A DNA stretch of 64,000 bases from Saprospiraceae bacterium. Lineage in GTDB: Bacteria; Bacteroidota; Bacteroidia; Chitinophagales; Saprospiraceae. The notes below the pieces were generated by a model, which did no database searches, had not been told where the DNA came from, and was given only the letters and a program-made list of their open reading frames with translations. The DNA is taken from the NCBI GenBank assembly GCA_022842725.1, contig JALHOZ010000001.1, positions 62,001 through 126,000 on the forward strand, given 5' to 3'. Positions 36,409-45,718 of this stretch are shown here, one piece after another; positions within the stretch are counted from its first letter, which is position 1; each line of letters opens with the position of its first letter. A program made the position numbers and the translations under genes.

Positions 36409-37044
36409 ATGGTACTGTTAGAATCATCTTTTTATCAGGACGAAGATGTAGTGTCGATGGCTCAAAAACTTTTGGGAAAAATCCTGGTCACTGAGGTTAA
36501 TGGAATGATGTCGTCCGGAATGATTGTGGAGACAGAAGCGTATCGGGGACCTGATGACCGTGGATGCCATGCCTATGGTGGCCGGTGTACGGAGAGAACA
36601 AAAACCATGTTTTACGAAGGCGGTCATGCATATGTGTACATATGTTACGGTGTCCACCCTATGGTCAATGTGGTCACCGGACCCGAAGGATTTGCCCATG
36701 CTGTGTTAATCAGAGCCGTACAACCTTTGGAAGGTGTCGAAATGATGATGGAAAAGAGAGGCATAAACAAAGACAAACCTGTGCTGGTCAATGGTCCCGG
36801 AAAACTCACGGTGGCTTTGGGAATCCACAAGGAAATGGACGGCCAAAAATTATTTGAACAAAGATCACCTGTCAGATTGTATGATGCTTCAGAGGAGATC
36901 CTTCCGGAGACTGTGGTTTCCGGTCCCCGGGTTGGCATGAGCAAACATGTTGGTGCTTGTTCGCACCGGTCGTGGCGCTTTTATCTTCGCGACAATGTTT
37001 GGGTGAGCAAACCGTTGAAAGTAGATTATACCGGGAAATGGTAA
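36409..37044 (+). CDS. DNA-3-methyladenine glycosylase, AAG/MPG type
   Basis: A 211-residue base-excision repair enzyme of normal AAG length. Family motifs: AQKLLGKIL, IVETEAYRGPDDRGCHAYGGR with the catalytic glutamate, GGHAYVYICYG with the intercalating tyrosine, AVLIRAVQP, NGPGKLTVALGI and SGPRVGM. It removes alkylated purines such as 3-methyladenine and hypoxanthine. The stop of the GMC oxidoreductase and this ATG are separated by a single base, so translation is coupled to that unrelated enzyme. The TTTTATGGTGTTG-type repeat follows the stop. Confidence 0.95.
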   Translation: MVLLESSFYQDEDVVSMAQKLLGKILVTEVNGMMSSGMIVETEAYRGPDDRGCHAYGGRCTERTKTMFYEGGHAYVYICYGVHPMVNVVTGPEGFAHAVLIRAVQPLEGVEMMMEKRGINKDKPVLVNGPGKLTVALGIHKEMDGQKLFEQRSPVRLYDASEEILPETVVSGPRVGMSKHVGACSHRSWRFYLRDNVWVSKPLKVDYTGKW

Positions 37045-37107
37045 AAGGTTTTATGGTGTTGCGGTTTTGTGGTGTTGTGAGGAGACAACGCAAATTATTT
37101 GACCTTC

Positions 37108-37794
37108 TTATCCCGACATGCTGAGATAGGGGTACAAAATTTTACCGAATCTTTCTGCGTTTTCCTCATGGTGCGTTTCCTGAAGCGATTTGAATATTTT
37201 TTTTTGTTTTTCAAACAACATTTCTTCAGAGATAATGGTCTTCAAAATAGTCACTGTGCCTAGATGTTCACCAAAACAATAACCCTCGGTCAGGGCAGCC
37301 ACAAAACTGATTTTTTCATTTGGCGCAACGTCTTCATATGATTGGTAAACTTCTTCGAAGTTTTTATTAACTAAGGTCCCGTGAAACCCCCAGTCATTTC
37401 TGAAAAATAATTTTATCAGATTTTTATTTGAGATGGTATCATCTTTCAGGATTCTTTCGCGATATCTCTTAAAAAAATGGGGAGGATAAACTACGACAGA
37501 CTTAAAGTCAACCGTAGTGGCTGCATATTTGCCCTCAGGACGGTCAAAAACAGTATAAATGGTAAAAACAGGATTTCTTCGGTGACTTCTTTTTTTTGCT
37601 TTGAACGTGATGTTATATTTATTTTTTCTTTCTTTGGTGACAAAATCATAGGATCTGATGACCGGATACCGACATGATTTTAGCACTTCTCTGTCAAATT
37701 GTTTTCGAAAAGCAAAAATTTTAATCAGAACATCAATCCCGTCTTTAATCATTTCTACATGAATCTCCTCATAAGTCATAGATGGAACAATCAT
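37108..37794 (-). CDS. Uncharacterised protein
   Basis: A 228-residue soluble protein without signal peptide or transmembrane segment. It is basic in the first half (EREERK-type runs, KAKKRSHRR) and contains VVVYPPHFFKRYRERIL, a pattern I associate with uncharacterised Bacteroidota proteins. A possible peptidase-like or toxin-like role cannot be supported from motifs. It is monocistronic and convergent with the DNA glycosylase gene. Confidence 0.7.
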   Translation of the reverse strand: MIVPSMTYEEIHVEMIKDGIDVLIKIFAFRKQFDREVLKSCRYPVIRSYDFVTKERKNKYNITFKAKKRSHRRNPVFTIYTVFDRPEGKYAATTVDFKSVVVYPPHFFKRYRERILKDDTISNKNLIKLFFRNDWGFHGTLVNKNFEEVYQSYEDVAPNEKISFVAALTEGYCFGEHLGTVTILKTIISEEMLFEKQKKIFKSLQETHHEENAERFGKILYPYLSMSG

Positions 37795-38489
37795 ACAATT
37801 TAGTTTTTACAGTTAAGAAATAGAATTAATACGTTATGGTTATTTTACAAGATTTATTTATTTTGTTTAATAAATAATTTATGTTTTTATTCTTTCAGCT
37901 CATTTTATGAAACAAAAATAATGTAGATTTTTTATACAAACCACATTTTAACATAATTTTAATTTTAGAGTAAAAACATGTGTCATGTATTAGGCGCAAG
38001 GTATTTTTGAAGGATAGAGGTGACGGTGTTTGGGATTTAGGTGGGCTATACTTCATGATGTAGATTGAAGTTGTTAACCTAACAATTCAGGGGTTTCACA
38101 ATTTAATAATAGGTTTAGGCGTTTTTCGGGTCATCCAAAAAGATGTCCAATGGCCGTGTAAGTTTGTAACATGCGCGTCACTTAAACTATCAACCTTATA
38201 ACAATCCGTCAAAGCAAATCGACAAATATCCAAACAGACAGGTTTACAAAAGTCCTTCCTCAATCAAATTATTACACTTTTTTGTAAAATGGTACCGCCT
38301 GATGAGATTATCTATTATATTTGTATTCGGTAAGATGAAGGAAAGATATTTTCAAACGTATGGTAAACGTTTCATAACTGATAAATAAATGAAAGGATTA
38401 AATTTTATGGATTGTTTTTCAATAGTTTAAAAAAATGAAAAAGGGGTGGTGTGTCAATCAGTAAATTTTATGATATAAAAAAAAATTAA
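37795..38489. other. Long intergenic stretch with an orphan open frame
   Basis: 695 bases. The ends are very AT-rich. The middle (about 38090-38290) has higher GC and an open minus-strand frame from 38263 to the stop at 38096 (56 codons, begins with TTG, no ATG near its start) that reads protein-like, with segments KVDSLSDAHVTNL and WTSFWMTRKTPKP. This may be a decayed gene fragment or a repeated element. No terminator, promoter or RNA gene was recognised. Confidence 0.4.
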
Positions 38490-39347
38490 ATGAAAACGAA
38501 AACCATAATTGGCTTAAATTTATCGATACTTTTGTCATTTAGTCAATTGTTTAGTCAGTGTATAGTTGATGCAGGTGCGAACAGGAATCTATGTCAAGAT
38601 GAGATACAAAGTGGAGCAAAATTGTATGGAGAGGTATTAAGTGGGAATATTGTAGATTTGAAATGGGAATCAAGTTTCTATGAACCTACGCTAGACAAGT
38701 ACTATTATGCGTCAATTATGCTGTCTGATACGACTATACTTGAACCAACCATTGAGCAACATTTTGAAAGGACAGTAAAGTATTATCTGAAAGGAATTAC
38801 ATCCACAAATGAAACTTGTGTTGATTCTGTAGAATTAAATTTCAGCGATTGGACCTTTCTAACAGTTGATAAAATTACAGGTAAATCTCCCACGGATACA
38901 ATTGAACTTTGGATTGCCGCTCAAAGTAATTGGCCACACACAAAATTTGAATGGAGTCCAAATTATATGATTTCGGACACTACACTTGAAAATCCCAAAG
39001 TATGGAATGACACAACTGTATTTTATAATCTTAAGATTACTGATTCATTAGGGTGCTCTGTAACAGACGATATATTTGAAGTGTATGTAACGCCAAGTTC
39101 AACAAATCATGTAGACCTAAACAATTTGAAAATATTTCCGAACCCTGCATCAAATATTGTGACTATTGAATTTGACAAACAAATAGAAAAAGTTAATTTA
39201 TTTGATATGAATGCAAAGTTAGTCAAAGAAGTAAATGAAAATCAAATAGATTTATCTGATATTATTAATGGAATATATTTCCTACAAATTAAACTTCTTA
39301 ACGGTGAATTGATAAATAGCAAAATATATAAAAGAGATACACCATAG
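38490..39347 (+). CDS. T9SS-exported protein with possible PKD-like repeats
   Basis: A 285-residue protein with a signal peptide (1-22, ending QLFSQ), a middle with two Ig/PKD-like beta segments (CIVDAGANRNLCQDE opening, then FEWSPNYMISDTTLENPKVW...YNLKITDSLGCSVTDDIFEVYV) and a T9SS sorting tail (about 210-285, LKIFPNPASNIVTIEF to SKIYKRDTP). The CxVDAGxNxxLC opening and GCSxTD ending are common in Bacteroidota surface adhesion-type proteins. Its codons are more A/T-ending than those of most neighbours, suggesting recent acquisition. Confidence 0.8.
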   Translation: MKTKTIIGLNLSILLSFSQLFSQCIVDAGANRNLCQDEIQSGAKLYGEVLSGNIVDLKWESSFYEPTLDKYYYASIMLSDTTILEPTIEQHFERTVKYYLKGITSTNETCVDSVELNFSDWTFLTVDKITGKSPTDTIELWIAAQSNWPHTKFEWSPNYMISDTTLENPKVWNDTTVFYNLKITDSLGCSVTDDIFEVYVTPSSTNHVDLNNLKIFPNPASNIVTIEFDKQIEKVNLFDMNAKLVKEVNENQIDLSDIINGIYFLQIKLLNGELINSKIYKRDTP

Positions 39348-39477
39348 AAAAATACATCATCATTTCAACCCCCACATATCGGTAAGTTCCGTCAGGTATG
39401 CATAAAGTAGCCGCGAATAATGAAGACTAAGGATCATCAAAATAAGCAGAACATTCATAACAAATAACACATATACA

Positions 39478-39972
39478 ATGACAGGTTTCGACTGGACGAC
39501 ATTTACGCGAAAAATAGCAATTAAAACAAAACTTTCTGATATTTATGATGCCTGGACAAAAGCATCAGAAATTGAAAAATGGTTTTTAAGCAGGGCTGTT
39601 TTTTCTGACACTAACGAAACACCAATAGGTAAAAACAACCCAATAGAAAAAGGATTTTCCTACGAATGGAATTGGTATTTATTTGACACTACTGAACACG
39701 GCAAAATTACGGATACGAATGGAAAGGATTTTATACAATTTACATTTGCAGGTAACTGTTTGGTTGACATAAAACTTTCTACTCAAGACAATTATGTAAT
39801 AGTAGAACTAACGCAAAAAAATATTCCGACAGACGATCATTCAAAACAAGGAATCCGACTTGGGTGTGACTCCGGTTGGTCGTTCTTTCTTGTAAACCTG
39901 AAATCTGTTTATGAAGGTGGGCTTGACCTAAGAAATAAAGACATCAGCTTGAAAGGAATGTTGAATAATTAA
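39478..39972 (+). CDS. SRPBCC/AHSA1-type ligand-binding protein
   Basis: A 164-residue cytoplasmic protein of the START/Bet v 1-like fold: RKIAIKTKLSDIYDAWTKASEIEKWF is the typical AHSA1 opening (helix after the first strand), with the strand pair FSYEWNWYLFDTTEHGKI and late GCDSGWSFFLVNLKSVYEGG. Such proteins bind hydrophobic ligands or assist Hsp90-type functions; no specific role can be given. It is isolated between gene-poor gaps in an AT-rich accessory stretch, followed by the hairpin element at 39999. Confidence 0.8.
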   Translation: MTGFDWTTFTRKIAIKTKLSDIYDAWTKASEIEKWFLSRAVFSDTNETPIGKNNPIEKGFSYEWNWYLFDTTEHGKITDTNGKDFIQFTFAGNCLVDIKLSTQDNYVIVELTQKNIPTDDHSKQGIRLGCDSGWSFFLVNLKSVYEGGLDLRNKDISLKGMLNN

Positions 39973-39998
39973 AATCGAAATCAATGAAGGCAGCTGAC

Positions 39999-40052
39999 AG
40001 TACATTTTTAACAGGCCGGGGGTTCGTGGTAGCCCCCCACCTATAGTACATT
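39999..40052. repeat. GC-rich hairpin between two AGTACATT direct repeats
   Basis: AGTACATT occurs at 39999-40006 and 40045-40052, each followed (after zero to three T) by AACA. Between them lies a GC-rich hairpin with GGGGG (40018-40022) facing CCCCC (40033-40038) around TTCGTGGTAG. There is no T-run, so it is not a standard terminator. It resembles a recombination or cassette boundary, but no integron-type GTTRRRY site is present. Confidence 0.5.
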
Positions 40053-40123
40053 AACAAAACGATAGTAGTAAAAGCACACCACAATATCATACAAAAAAAA
40101 TAATCAATAAATTCCGGTAGCAA

Positions 40124-40735
40124 ATGGTAAAAAATTCGGTTCTGATATGTATAATTTTCTCAGTGGTTTTTCTTGTTATTGCCACCATATTATATCCGGG
40201 CGGATCCATCCCTGACAAAAACTCCGTAGGATTTGACTGGTCAAATAACTTTTTTAGCAACTTGTTTTTGGACAAAGCACTCAATGGTGCTGTCAATCCA
40301 TCAAGGATTTGGGCACTTATCGGCATGGTATTCCATTCTGTAGGGTACGGGCTTTTTTTTATTCATACCTCCCGAAAAATACCGCATAAACATACAGCAC
40401 TGGTTTTGACTTCTGTGGGTTATATTAATATGTTATTAATCTTTTTGATAACAACACCCTTACATGACATTATGGTACCTGTTTCCAGTACGTTGACCAT
40501 GCTTGGTTTGTTTTACATTACCGTCTTTATTCTTAAGACAAAGATGTTTTGGTTGAAGATGTTTTGTATAGTGAGCCTGCTTATCTTTTATTTCACTTTG
40601 TACTTGTATGGCGCCGGGGATTGGGGCTTATTGGCCGTGATGCAAAAAGTCACATTTTTTTGTTTTATTCTCTTGATTTTGACCATCGAATATTTCACAA
40701 GGGCCGAAGATTTTTTACAAAACAAAACGGACTGA
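40124..40735 (+). CDS. Six-helix membrane protein, DUF998-like
   Basis: A 203-residue integral membrane protein with about six helices (residues 6-26, 62-82, 92-112, 118-137, 140-160, 168-190). After the first helix comes YPGGSIPDKNSVGFDWSNNFFSNL, a conserved loop typical of DUF998/Frag1-like proteins. The function of the group is unknown. It is transcribed alone and converges with the fasciclin gene across the terminator at 40974. Confidence 0.7.
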   Translation: MVKNSVLICIIFSVVFLVIATILYPGGSIPDKNSVGFDWSNNFFSNLFLDKALNGAVNPSRIWALIGMVFHSVGYGLFFIHTSRKIPHKHTALVLTSVGYINMLLIFLITTPLHDIMVPVSSTLTMLGLFYITVFILKTKMFWLKMFCIVSLLIFYFTLYLYGAGDWGLLAVMQKVTFFCFILLILTIEYFTRAEDFLQNKTD

Positions 40736-41037
40736 CAATTTTATACTTTTGATACACATTATAAGTCAATGTTTTCCGGATGATCGTCTAGCAGTGTAAG
40801 AAATTTGTTTTTGTCTTTGCAAAATACATACCCGTCTTCGAACGAGAATTGAAGTTGGTTTTCAGGTAATTATATGTAAAGAAAATTAACCAGTTTGTAT
40901 ACCAGATCTTGCGGGTTGGTCAAAAAACAGTAGTACAAAATATTCCAAAAGTAGCAATAGCCGTTCTTTTTTACACAAAAAAAGGCCCCCCGCTTCCGGA
41001 GGGCCCTTTTGCAAACTAATTATTAACACAAAAACTA
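40736..41037. other. Convergent intergenic region
   Basis: 302 bases after the membrane protein stop. It contains no gene. The only element supported is the fasciclin terminator at its right end. Confidence 0.6.
40974..41005 (-). terminator. Strong terminator of the fasciclin gene
   Basis: Arms 40984-40992 and 40997-41005 (nine pairs, one G-U on the minus-strand RNA) around a four-base loop; the minus strand continues into a run of T (complement of 40974-40983). Confidence 0.9.
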
Positions 41038-44000
41038 TTAGAAAACTTTTACAAACTTTCCTGAGCTTACTTTGCGTCCGTCCTGAATCAATAATTGGTA
41101 TTGACCGGACTGGATCTCGCGAACATCTATCTGTTCTGTTTCCTGAACTTTGCCTTGTCTGATGATTCTGTTTTGCATATCTGTAATGTAATATACCGCA
41201 TCACTGCCGTATGTCGCATTAGATATTCTAAGAAAATCAGCTGTAGGATTCGGATAGATACTGATTTTATTTTCGATAATATCATCTAATGAAGTCAATA
41301 TGTCTAATACTTCATCAATGATATGTACTACTCCGTTTTCAGCAACAAGGTCAGCTTCGATTACCTGAGCATTGTTGATAAATACACCATTGTTGTTGAT
41401 GGTTACCAAAAGGGCTTTGCCGTTGGCAGTTGTAAGGCTCTGACCGTTTGACAAATCCGTAGACAAAGCTCTTCCCGGAACGGTGTGGAATAATAATACA
41501 TTCTGAAGGTTAGCCTGGCTTGAAGTAGCATATTCCAACAAACTTAAAGGAGCTGTGTCAAAAGCATTGTCATCAGGTGCAAATACCGTAAAAGGTCCGT
41601 CACCATTCAGCGCTGCTTCCAATCCGGATAAATTGACTAGTAAACGTGCTGTAGACAATTCGTCTCTTTCTCCTAAGATGTCAACAACTGTTGTCTTAGG
41701 TAATAATACTGCGTCTAGTACGTGTACCACACCATTGTCCGTTCTGATATCTGCAAGAATAACTTTTGCATCATTGATAAATACGCCGTCATTGTTGATG
41801 GTTACGGTTATGTTTTTACCTAATAAGGTAGGAACTGTAAGACCATTCGATAAATCGGTTGATAAGGCTGTTCCCTGCAACAAATGATACGCAAGAACAT
41901 CTTCCAATAATCCGATATCCTCGCTCAAAGCCTGAATCACTTCTGCTGGTAATGCCTGGATGGCTGCATTTGTCGGTGCAAACAAAGTAAACGGACCGTA
42001 TCCTTCCAATGGATCAGAAAATTCTGCCTCATCCAACAAATTTTCTAAAATAGTATGTGCAGGTGAATTTCTGACTACATCTATAATGGTGGAATCCGGT
42101 GCAAGCATTACAGCATCAATAACATGAACAATACCATTGTCAGCAAACAAGTCGACAACAATGATTTTAATATCATTGATAAAAATTCCGTCATCATTGA
42201 CATTGATGGTAACGGTTTTATTATTAAGCATCTGAATATACCCATCGGTAAAATTCTCTAAAAATGAGGCATCAAGTTCGTCGTTTACAGCGTGATATGC
42301 CAACACATCTCTCAACAATTCTTTATTTGCTAATACTGCATCTAATACTCCGGCCGGTAGTGCTGCAAAAGCTGCATCTGTTGGTGCAAATACGGTATAA
42401 ACTTCATCTTCATCTGAAAGTGCGGTTACCAATTCCGCAGTTCTGATGGCTGTCTCAAGGGTATTGTGAACGTTTGAACCTGCAATTATGTCAAAGACAC
42501 TTGTACCGGATGATGGAAGCAATATAGCATCAATCACGTGAACCACACCATTGTCTGCTGTGATATCGGCAACTGTAACCAATGCATCATTGATAAATAC
42601 ACCTTCAGGTGTTATACGTACTTGAACTACTTTACCATTTAAGGTCAAAATTTCTCTTCCGTCATACAAATCAGTGGACAATACATTTCCGCCTGCAACA
42701 TGGTAGGTAAGAATAGAAGTCAATGTCGGGATGTCGTTCAATAAAGCCTCAATCGTTCCTGCAGGCAACGCACTAAAAGCAGCGTCCGTTGGTGCAAAAA
42801 CGGTAAAAGGCCCATCGCCGCTCAGTGCTCCGGCCAATCCGGCAGCAACAACAGCTGTTTCTAAAATGGTATGATCAGGTGAGTTGACAATGATATCAAC
42901 CACTGTATTGCTTTCAGCCGGTGGCAATAATACGGCATCAATGACGTGTACTACACCATTATCAGCAACCAAATCTGCTACAGTTACTTGTGCATCATTG
43001 ATAAATACCCCATCAGCATTGATCGTAACGGTTACACTTTCACCATTTAAGGTGACAACTTCCTGTCCGTTTGTCAAATCTGTAGACAATGCATTAACAC
43101 CTGCAACGTGGTAAGTCAAAATCGATGTCAAGGTAGGTATATCATTCAATAAAGCTTCTATCGTTCCTGCAGGTAAAGCATTAAATGCTGCATCTGTTGG
43201 TGCAAAAACGGTAAAAGGTCCATCGCCGCTCAGTGCTCCGGCCAATCCGGCAGCAACAACAGCTGTTTCTAAAATGGTATGATCAGGTGAGTTGACAATA
43301 ATGTCTACTACGGTAGTTCGGGCTGGTGGCAACAATACGGCATCGATAACGTGTACTACTCCATTGTCAGCAACCAAATCTGCAACAGTTACCTGTGCAT
43401 CATTGATGAATACGCCGTCAGCATTGATGGTAACAGTGACTGATTCTCCATTTAAGGTTACAACTTCCTGTCCGTTGGTCAAATCAGTAGACAAAACATT
43501 TCCTCCTGCAACATGGTAGGTCAAAATCGATGTCAAGGTAGGTATATCATTCAATAAAGCTTCTATCGTTCCTGCTGGCAAAGCATTAAATGCTGCATCT
43601 GTTGGTGCAAAAACCGTAAATGGTCCTTCACCGCTTAATACTCCGGCCAGGTCGGCAGCAACAACGGCTGTTTCTAAAATGGTATGATCCGGTGAGTTGA
43701 CGATGATGTCAACCACGGTAGTTGAAGCAGGTGGCAATAATACGGCATCGATAACGTGTACTACACCATTGTCAGTAACCAAATCTGCCACAGTTACTCT
43801 TGCATCGTTGATAAAAACGCCATCTGCATTGATGGTTACCGTGAGGGATTCACCATTTAACGTAACAATTTCCTGTCCGTTGGTCAAATCAGTAGACAAA
43901 GCATCAACACCTGCCACATGGTATGTCAATATTGATGTCAATGTTGGAATGTCTTCCAATAAAGCTTCAATTGTTCCTGCAGGCAACGCATTGAACGCTG

Positions 44001-45003
44001 CGTCTGTTGGTGCAAAAACCGTAAATGGTCCATAACCCTCTAATGGAACAGAAAACTCTGTAGAATCGAGTAAATTTTCCAGTATAGTATGGTTAGGCGA
44101 ATTTCGGATAACATTTGTAACAGTGGAATCCGGTGCAAGCAGAACTGCGTCAATTACATGAACGATTCCGTTGTCTGCAAAAAGGTCCGCTATAATAACT
44201 TGGACATCATTTATGAAAATACCATCGTCATTTACTTTGATGGTTGCTGTTTTGTTATTTAACAATTGTACGTAGTCGCCGTCGCTTAATGCAAGAAAAT
44301 CTGAGTCTAACGTGTCATTTGCAACGTGATATGACAAAACATCTCTCAATAACTCTCTGTCAGCTAAAACTGCAGCCAAAACTTCGGAAGGTAGTGCGGC
44401 AAAAGCTGCATCTGTTGGAGCAAATACAGTGTAAACTTCATCCTCATCAGAAAGTGCTGTTACCAATTCAGCAGCTCTGATGGCTGTTTCAAGGGTATTA
44501 TGAACGTCTGAACCCTCGATGATGTCAAAAACACTGGTTCCTGATGAAGGAATCAATACAGCATCAAGAACGTGCACTACACCATTTTCAGCTGTAACAT
44601 CGGCAACTGTAACCTGTGCGTCGTTTATAAAAACTCCATTGGGTGTTATGCGTACTTGAACAACTTTTCCATTTAAGGTTAAAATTTCTCTTCCATCATA
44701 CAGGTCCGTTGACAATACATTAGCTCCTGCAACATGATAAGTCAAAATGGACGTCAATGTTGGAATGTCATTCAACAACGCATCAATCGTTCCTGCTGGC
44801 AACGCATTAAAAGCATCATCAGTTGGTGCAAAAACCGTAAAAGGTCCTTCACCACTTAATGCTCCATCCAATCCGGCAGCGATAACAGCTGCTTCAAGGA
44901 TTTCATGGTCCGGTGAATTGACGATAATGTCAACTACCGTTTGTGATTGTACCATTCTTACGATGGACAACATCACAACTAAAAGTAAAAATTTTAATCT
45001 CAT
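41038..45003 (-). CDS. Nine-domain fasciclin (FAS1) protein with T9SS tail
   Basis: A 1321-residue secreted protein: signal peptide (1-21, ending MVQSQ), nine consecutive FAS1 domains of 130-138 residues (starting near 22, 156, 294, 428, 563, 699, 834, 972 and 1105), and a T9SS sorting domain (about 1245-1321, ISIYPNPTADFLRI to GKFVKVF). Each domain has the FAS1 H1 motif (GPFTVFAPTDAAF), the YH motif and the H2 motif (NGVVHVIDAVLL). FAS1 domains mediate adhesion. Domains 1-2-3 and 6-7-8 are related in order, and 4-5-6 are nearly identical, so the gene grew by internal duplication. The ATG at 45003 is chosen; the 57 residues upstream are not signal-like. Divergent from the ECF sigma gene 185 bases away. 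Confidence 0.95.
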   Translation of the reverse strand: MRLKFLLLVVMLSIVRMVQSQTVVDIIVNSPDHEILEAAVIAAGLDGALSGEGPFTVFAPTDDAFNALPAGTIDALLNDIPTLTSILTYHVAGANVLSTDLYDGREILTLNGKVVQVRITPNGVFINDAQVTVADVTAENGVVHVLDAVLIPSSGTSVFDIIEGSDVHNTLETAIRAAELVTALSDEDEVYTVFAPTDAAFAALPSEVLAAVLADRELLRDVLSYHVANDTLDSDFLALSDGDYVQLLNNKTATIKVNDDGIFINDVQVIIADLFADNGIVHVIDAVLLAPDSTVTNVIRNSPNHTILENLLDSTEFSVPLEGYGPFTVFAPTDAAFNALPAGTIEALLEDIPTLTSILTYHVAGVDALSTDLTNGQEIVTLNGESLTVTINADGVFINDARVTVADLVTDNGVVHVIDAVLLPPASTTVVDIIVNSPDHTILETAVVAADLAGVLSGEGPFTVFAPTDAAFNALPAGTIEALLNDIPTLTSILTYHVAGGNVLSTDLTNGQEVVTLNGESVTVTINADGVFINDAQVTVADLVADNGVVHVIDAVLLPPARTTVVDIIVNSPDHTILETAVVAAGLAGALSGDGPFTVFAPTDAAFNALPAGTIEALLNDIPTLTSILTYHVAGVNALSTDLTNGQEVVTLNGESVTVTINADGVFINDAQVTVADLVADNGVVHVIDAVLLPPAESNTVVDIIVNSPDHTILETAVVAAGLAGALSGDGPFTVFAPTDAAFSALPAGTIEALLNDIPTLTSILTYHVAGGNVLSTDLYDGREILTLNGKVVQVRITPEGVFINDALVTVADITADNGVVHVIDAILLPSSGTSVFDIIAGSNVHNTLETAIRTAELVTALSDEDEVYTVFAPTDAAFAALPAGVLDAVLANKELLRDVLAYHAVNDELDASFLENFTDGYIQMLNNKTVTINVNDDGIFINDIKIIVVDLFADNGIVHVIDAVMLAPDSTIIDVVRNSPAHTILENLLDEAEFSDPLEGYGPFTLFAPTNAAIQALPAEVIQALSEDIGLLEDVLAYHLLQGTALSTDLSNGLTVPTLLGKNITVTINNDGVFINDAKVILADIRTDNGVVHVLDAVLLPKTTVVDILGERDELSTARLLVNLSGLEAALNGDGPFTVFAPDDNAFDTAPLSLLEYATSSQANLQNVLLFHTVPGRALSTDLSNGQSLTTANGKALLVTINNNGVFINNAQVIEADLVAENGVVHIIDEVLDILTSLDDIIENKISIYPNPTADFLRISNATYGSDAVYYITDMQNRIIRQGKVQETEQIDVREIQSGQYQLLIQDGRKVSSGKFVKVF
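41302..44940 (-). repeat. Tandem FAS1 coding repeats, about 400 bases each
   Basis: Nine units of 390-414 bases. The strongest identity seen by eye is an 80-base exact match between 42812-42891 and 43220-43299, spaced 408 bases (136 codons). Units 4, 5 and 6 are the most alike. Unit boundaries on the minus strand are near 44940, 44538, 44124, 43722, 43317, 42909, 42504, 42090 and 41691, ending at 41302. Confidence 0.9.
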
Positions 45004-45188
45004 GTGATTGTATTTTGTGTATGATAAAAAAAGTTTCAATGACAAATGATAAAGTGATGGGTTCAAAAAAAAGGTTGCCTGAAAAATAAATTTTTGTTTA
45101 ATCTTTTTATAACAAAACCTAAACGATAAATTTTTGTTCAGAGTGAAGCAACTTTTTAACAAGTACAAACACAATATATTATTACATT

Positions 45189-45713
45189 ATGGATCCGATA
45201 AAAATCAAACAATGTATCGCCGGCAACAGATTGGCTCAGAAAGAATTGTATGAGTCATACAAAGTCACATTATTTGTGCTTTGTCAGAGATATTTTAGTG
45301 ACAGAGAAGATGCATTGGATGTTTTACAGGAAGGATTTGTAAAGGTTTTCAGAGATTTGCATCAATACGATGAAAATAAAGGGTACCTGATTTCGTGGAT
45401 AAAAAAAGTATTTGTCAATACTTGTCTGGAAAAAATCAGGAAGAAAAAATTATTATTCAGCCCTATATCAGAAAACCAGCATGAAATGGAAAGCGACGTT
45501 GATATTTTATCAGAGTTGCAATTAAAAGACCTTACAAAAATGATTCACGGTTTGCCTCTGGGATATCGTACCATTTTTAATTTGTATGTAATCGAAGGTT
45601 TTAATCATCAGGAAATAAGTCAAAAATTAGGTATCACGGAAAGTACTTCAAAAACGCAGCTCATGAAAGCTAAAAAAATGTTGCGGAGTAAACTTGAAAT
45701 GATATTAAAATAA
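45189..45713 (+). CDS. ECF-type RNA polymerase sigma factor
   Basis: A 174-residue sigma-70 family protein of ECF size. Region 2 is YFSDREDALDVLQEGFVKVFRDL with the -10-binding segment WIKKVFVNTCLEKIRKKK; region 4 is LPLGYRTIFNLYVIEGFNHQEISQKLGITESTSKTQLMKAKKML, ending in a DNA-binding helix. No extra domain. The next gene, five bases downstream, has an anti-sigma-like N-terminus and one transmembrane helix, so the pair forms a likely envelope-signal module. It is divergent from the fasciclin gene, which is the obvious candidate target (inference). Confidence 0.95.
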   Translation: MDPIKIKQCIAGNRLAQKELYESYKVTLFVLCQRYFSDREDALDVLQEGFVKVFRDLHQYDENKGYLISWIKKVFVNTCLEKIRKKKLLFSPISENQHEMESDVDILSELQLKDLTKMIHGLPLGYRTIFNLYVIEGFNHQEISQKLGITESTSKTQLMKAKKMLRSKLEMILK

Positions 45714-45718
45714 ACATC

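Noticed and set aside
40013-40043. TTCG-containing GC-rich segment as a tRNA or terminator
   Set aside because: There is no cloverleaf, no CCA-side acceptor pairing and no T-run after the hairpin.
42884-44035. Repeated Thr/Ser/Val-rich plus-strand frames across the fasciclin gene
   Set aside because: They recur only because the FAS1 units repeat; they are antisense shadows with no start signals.
41302-44940. Possible CRISPR-like periodic repeat
   Set aside because: The period is about 400 bases and in frame with the FAS1 protein; there are no short repeats with unique spacers.
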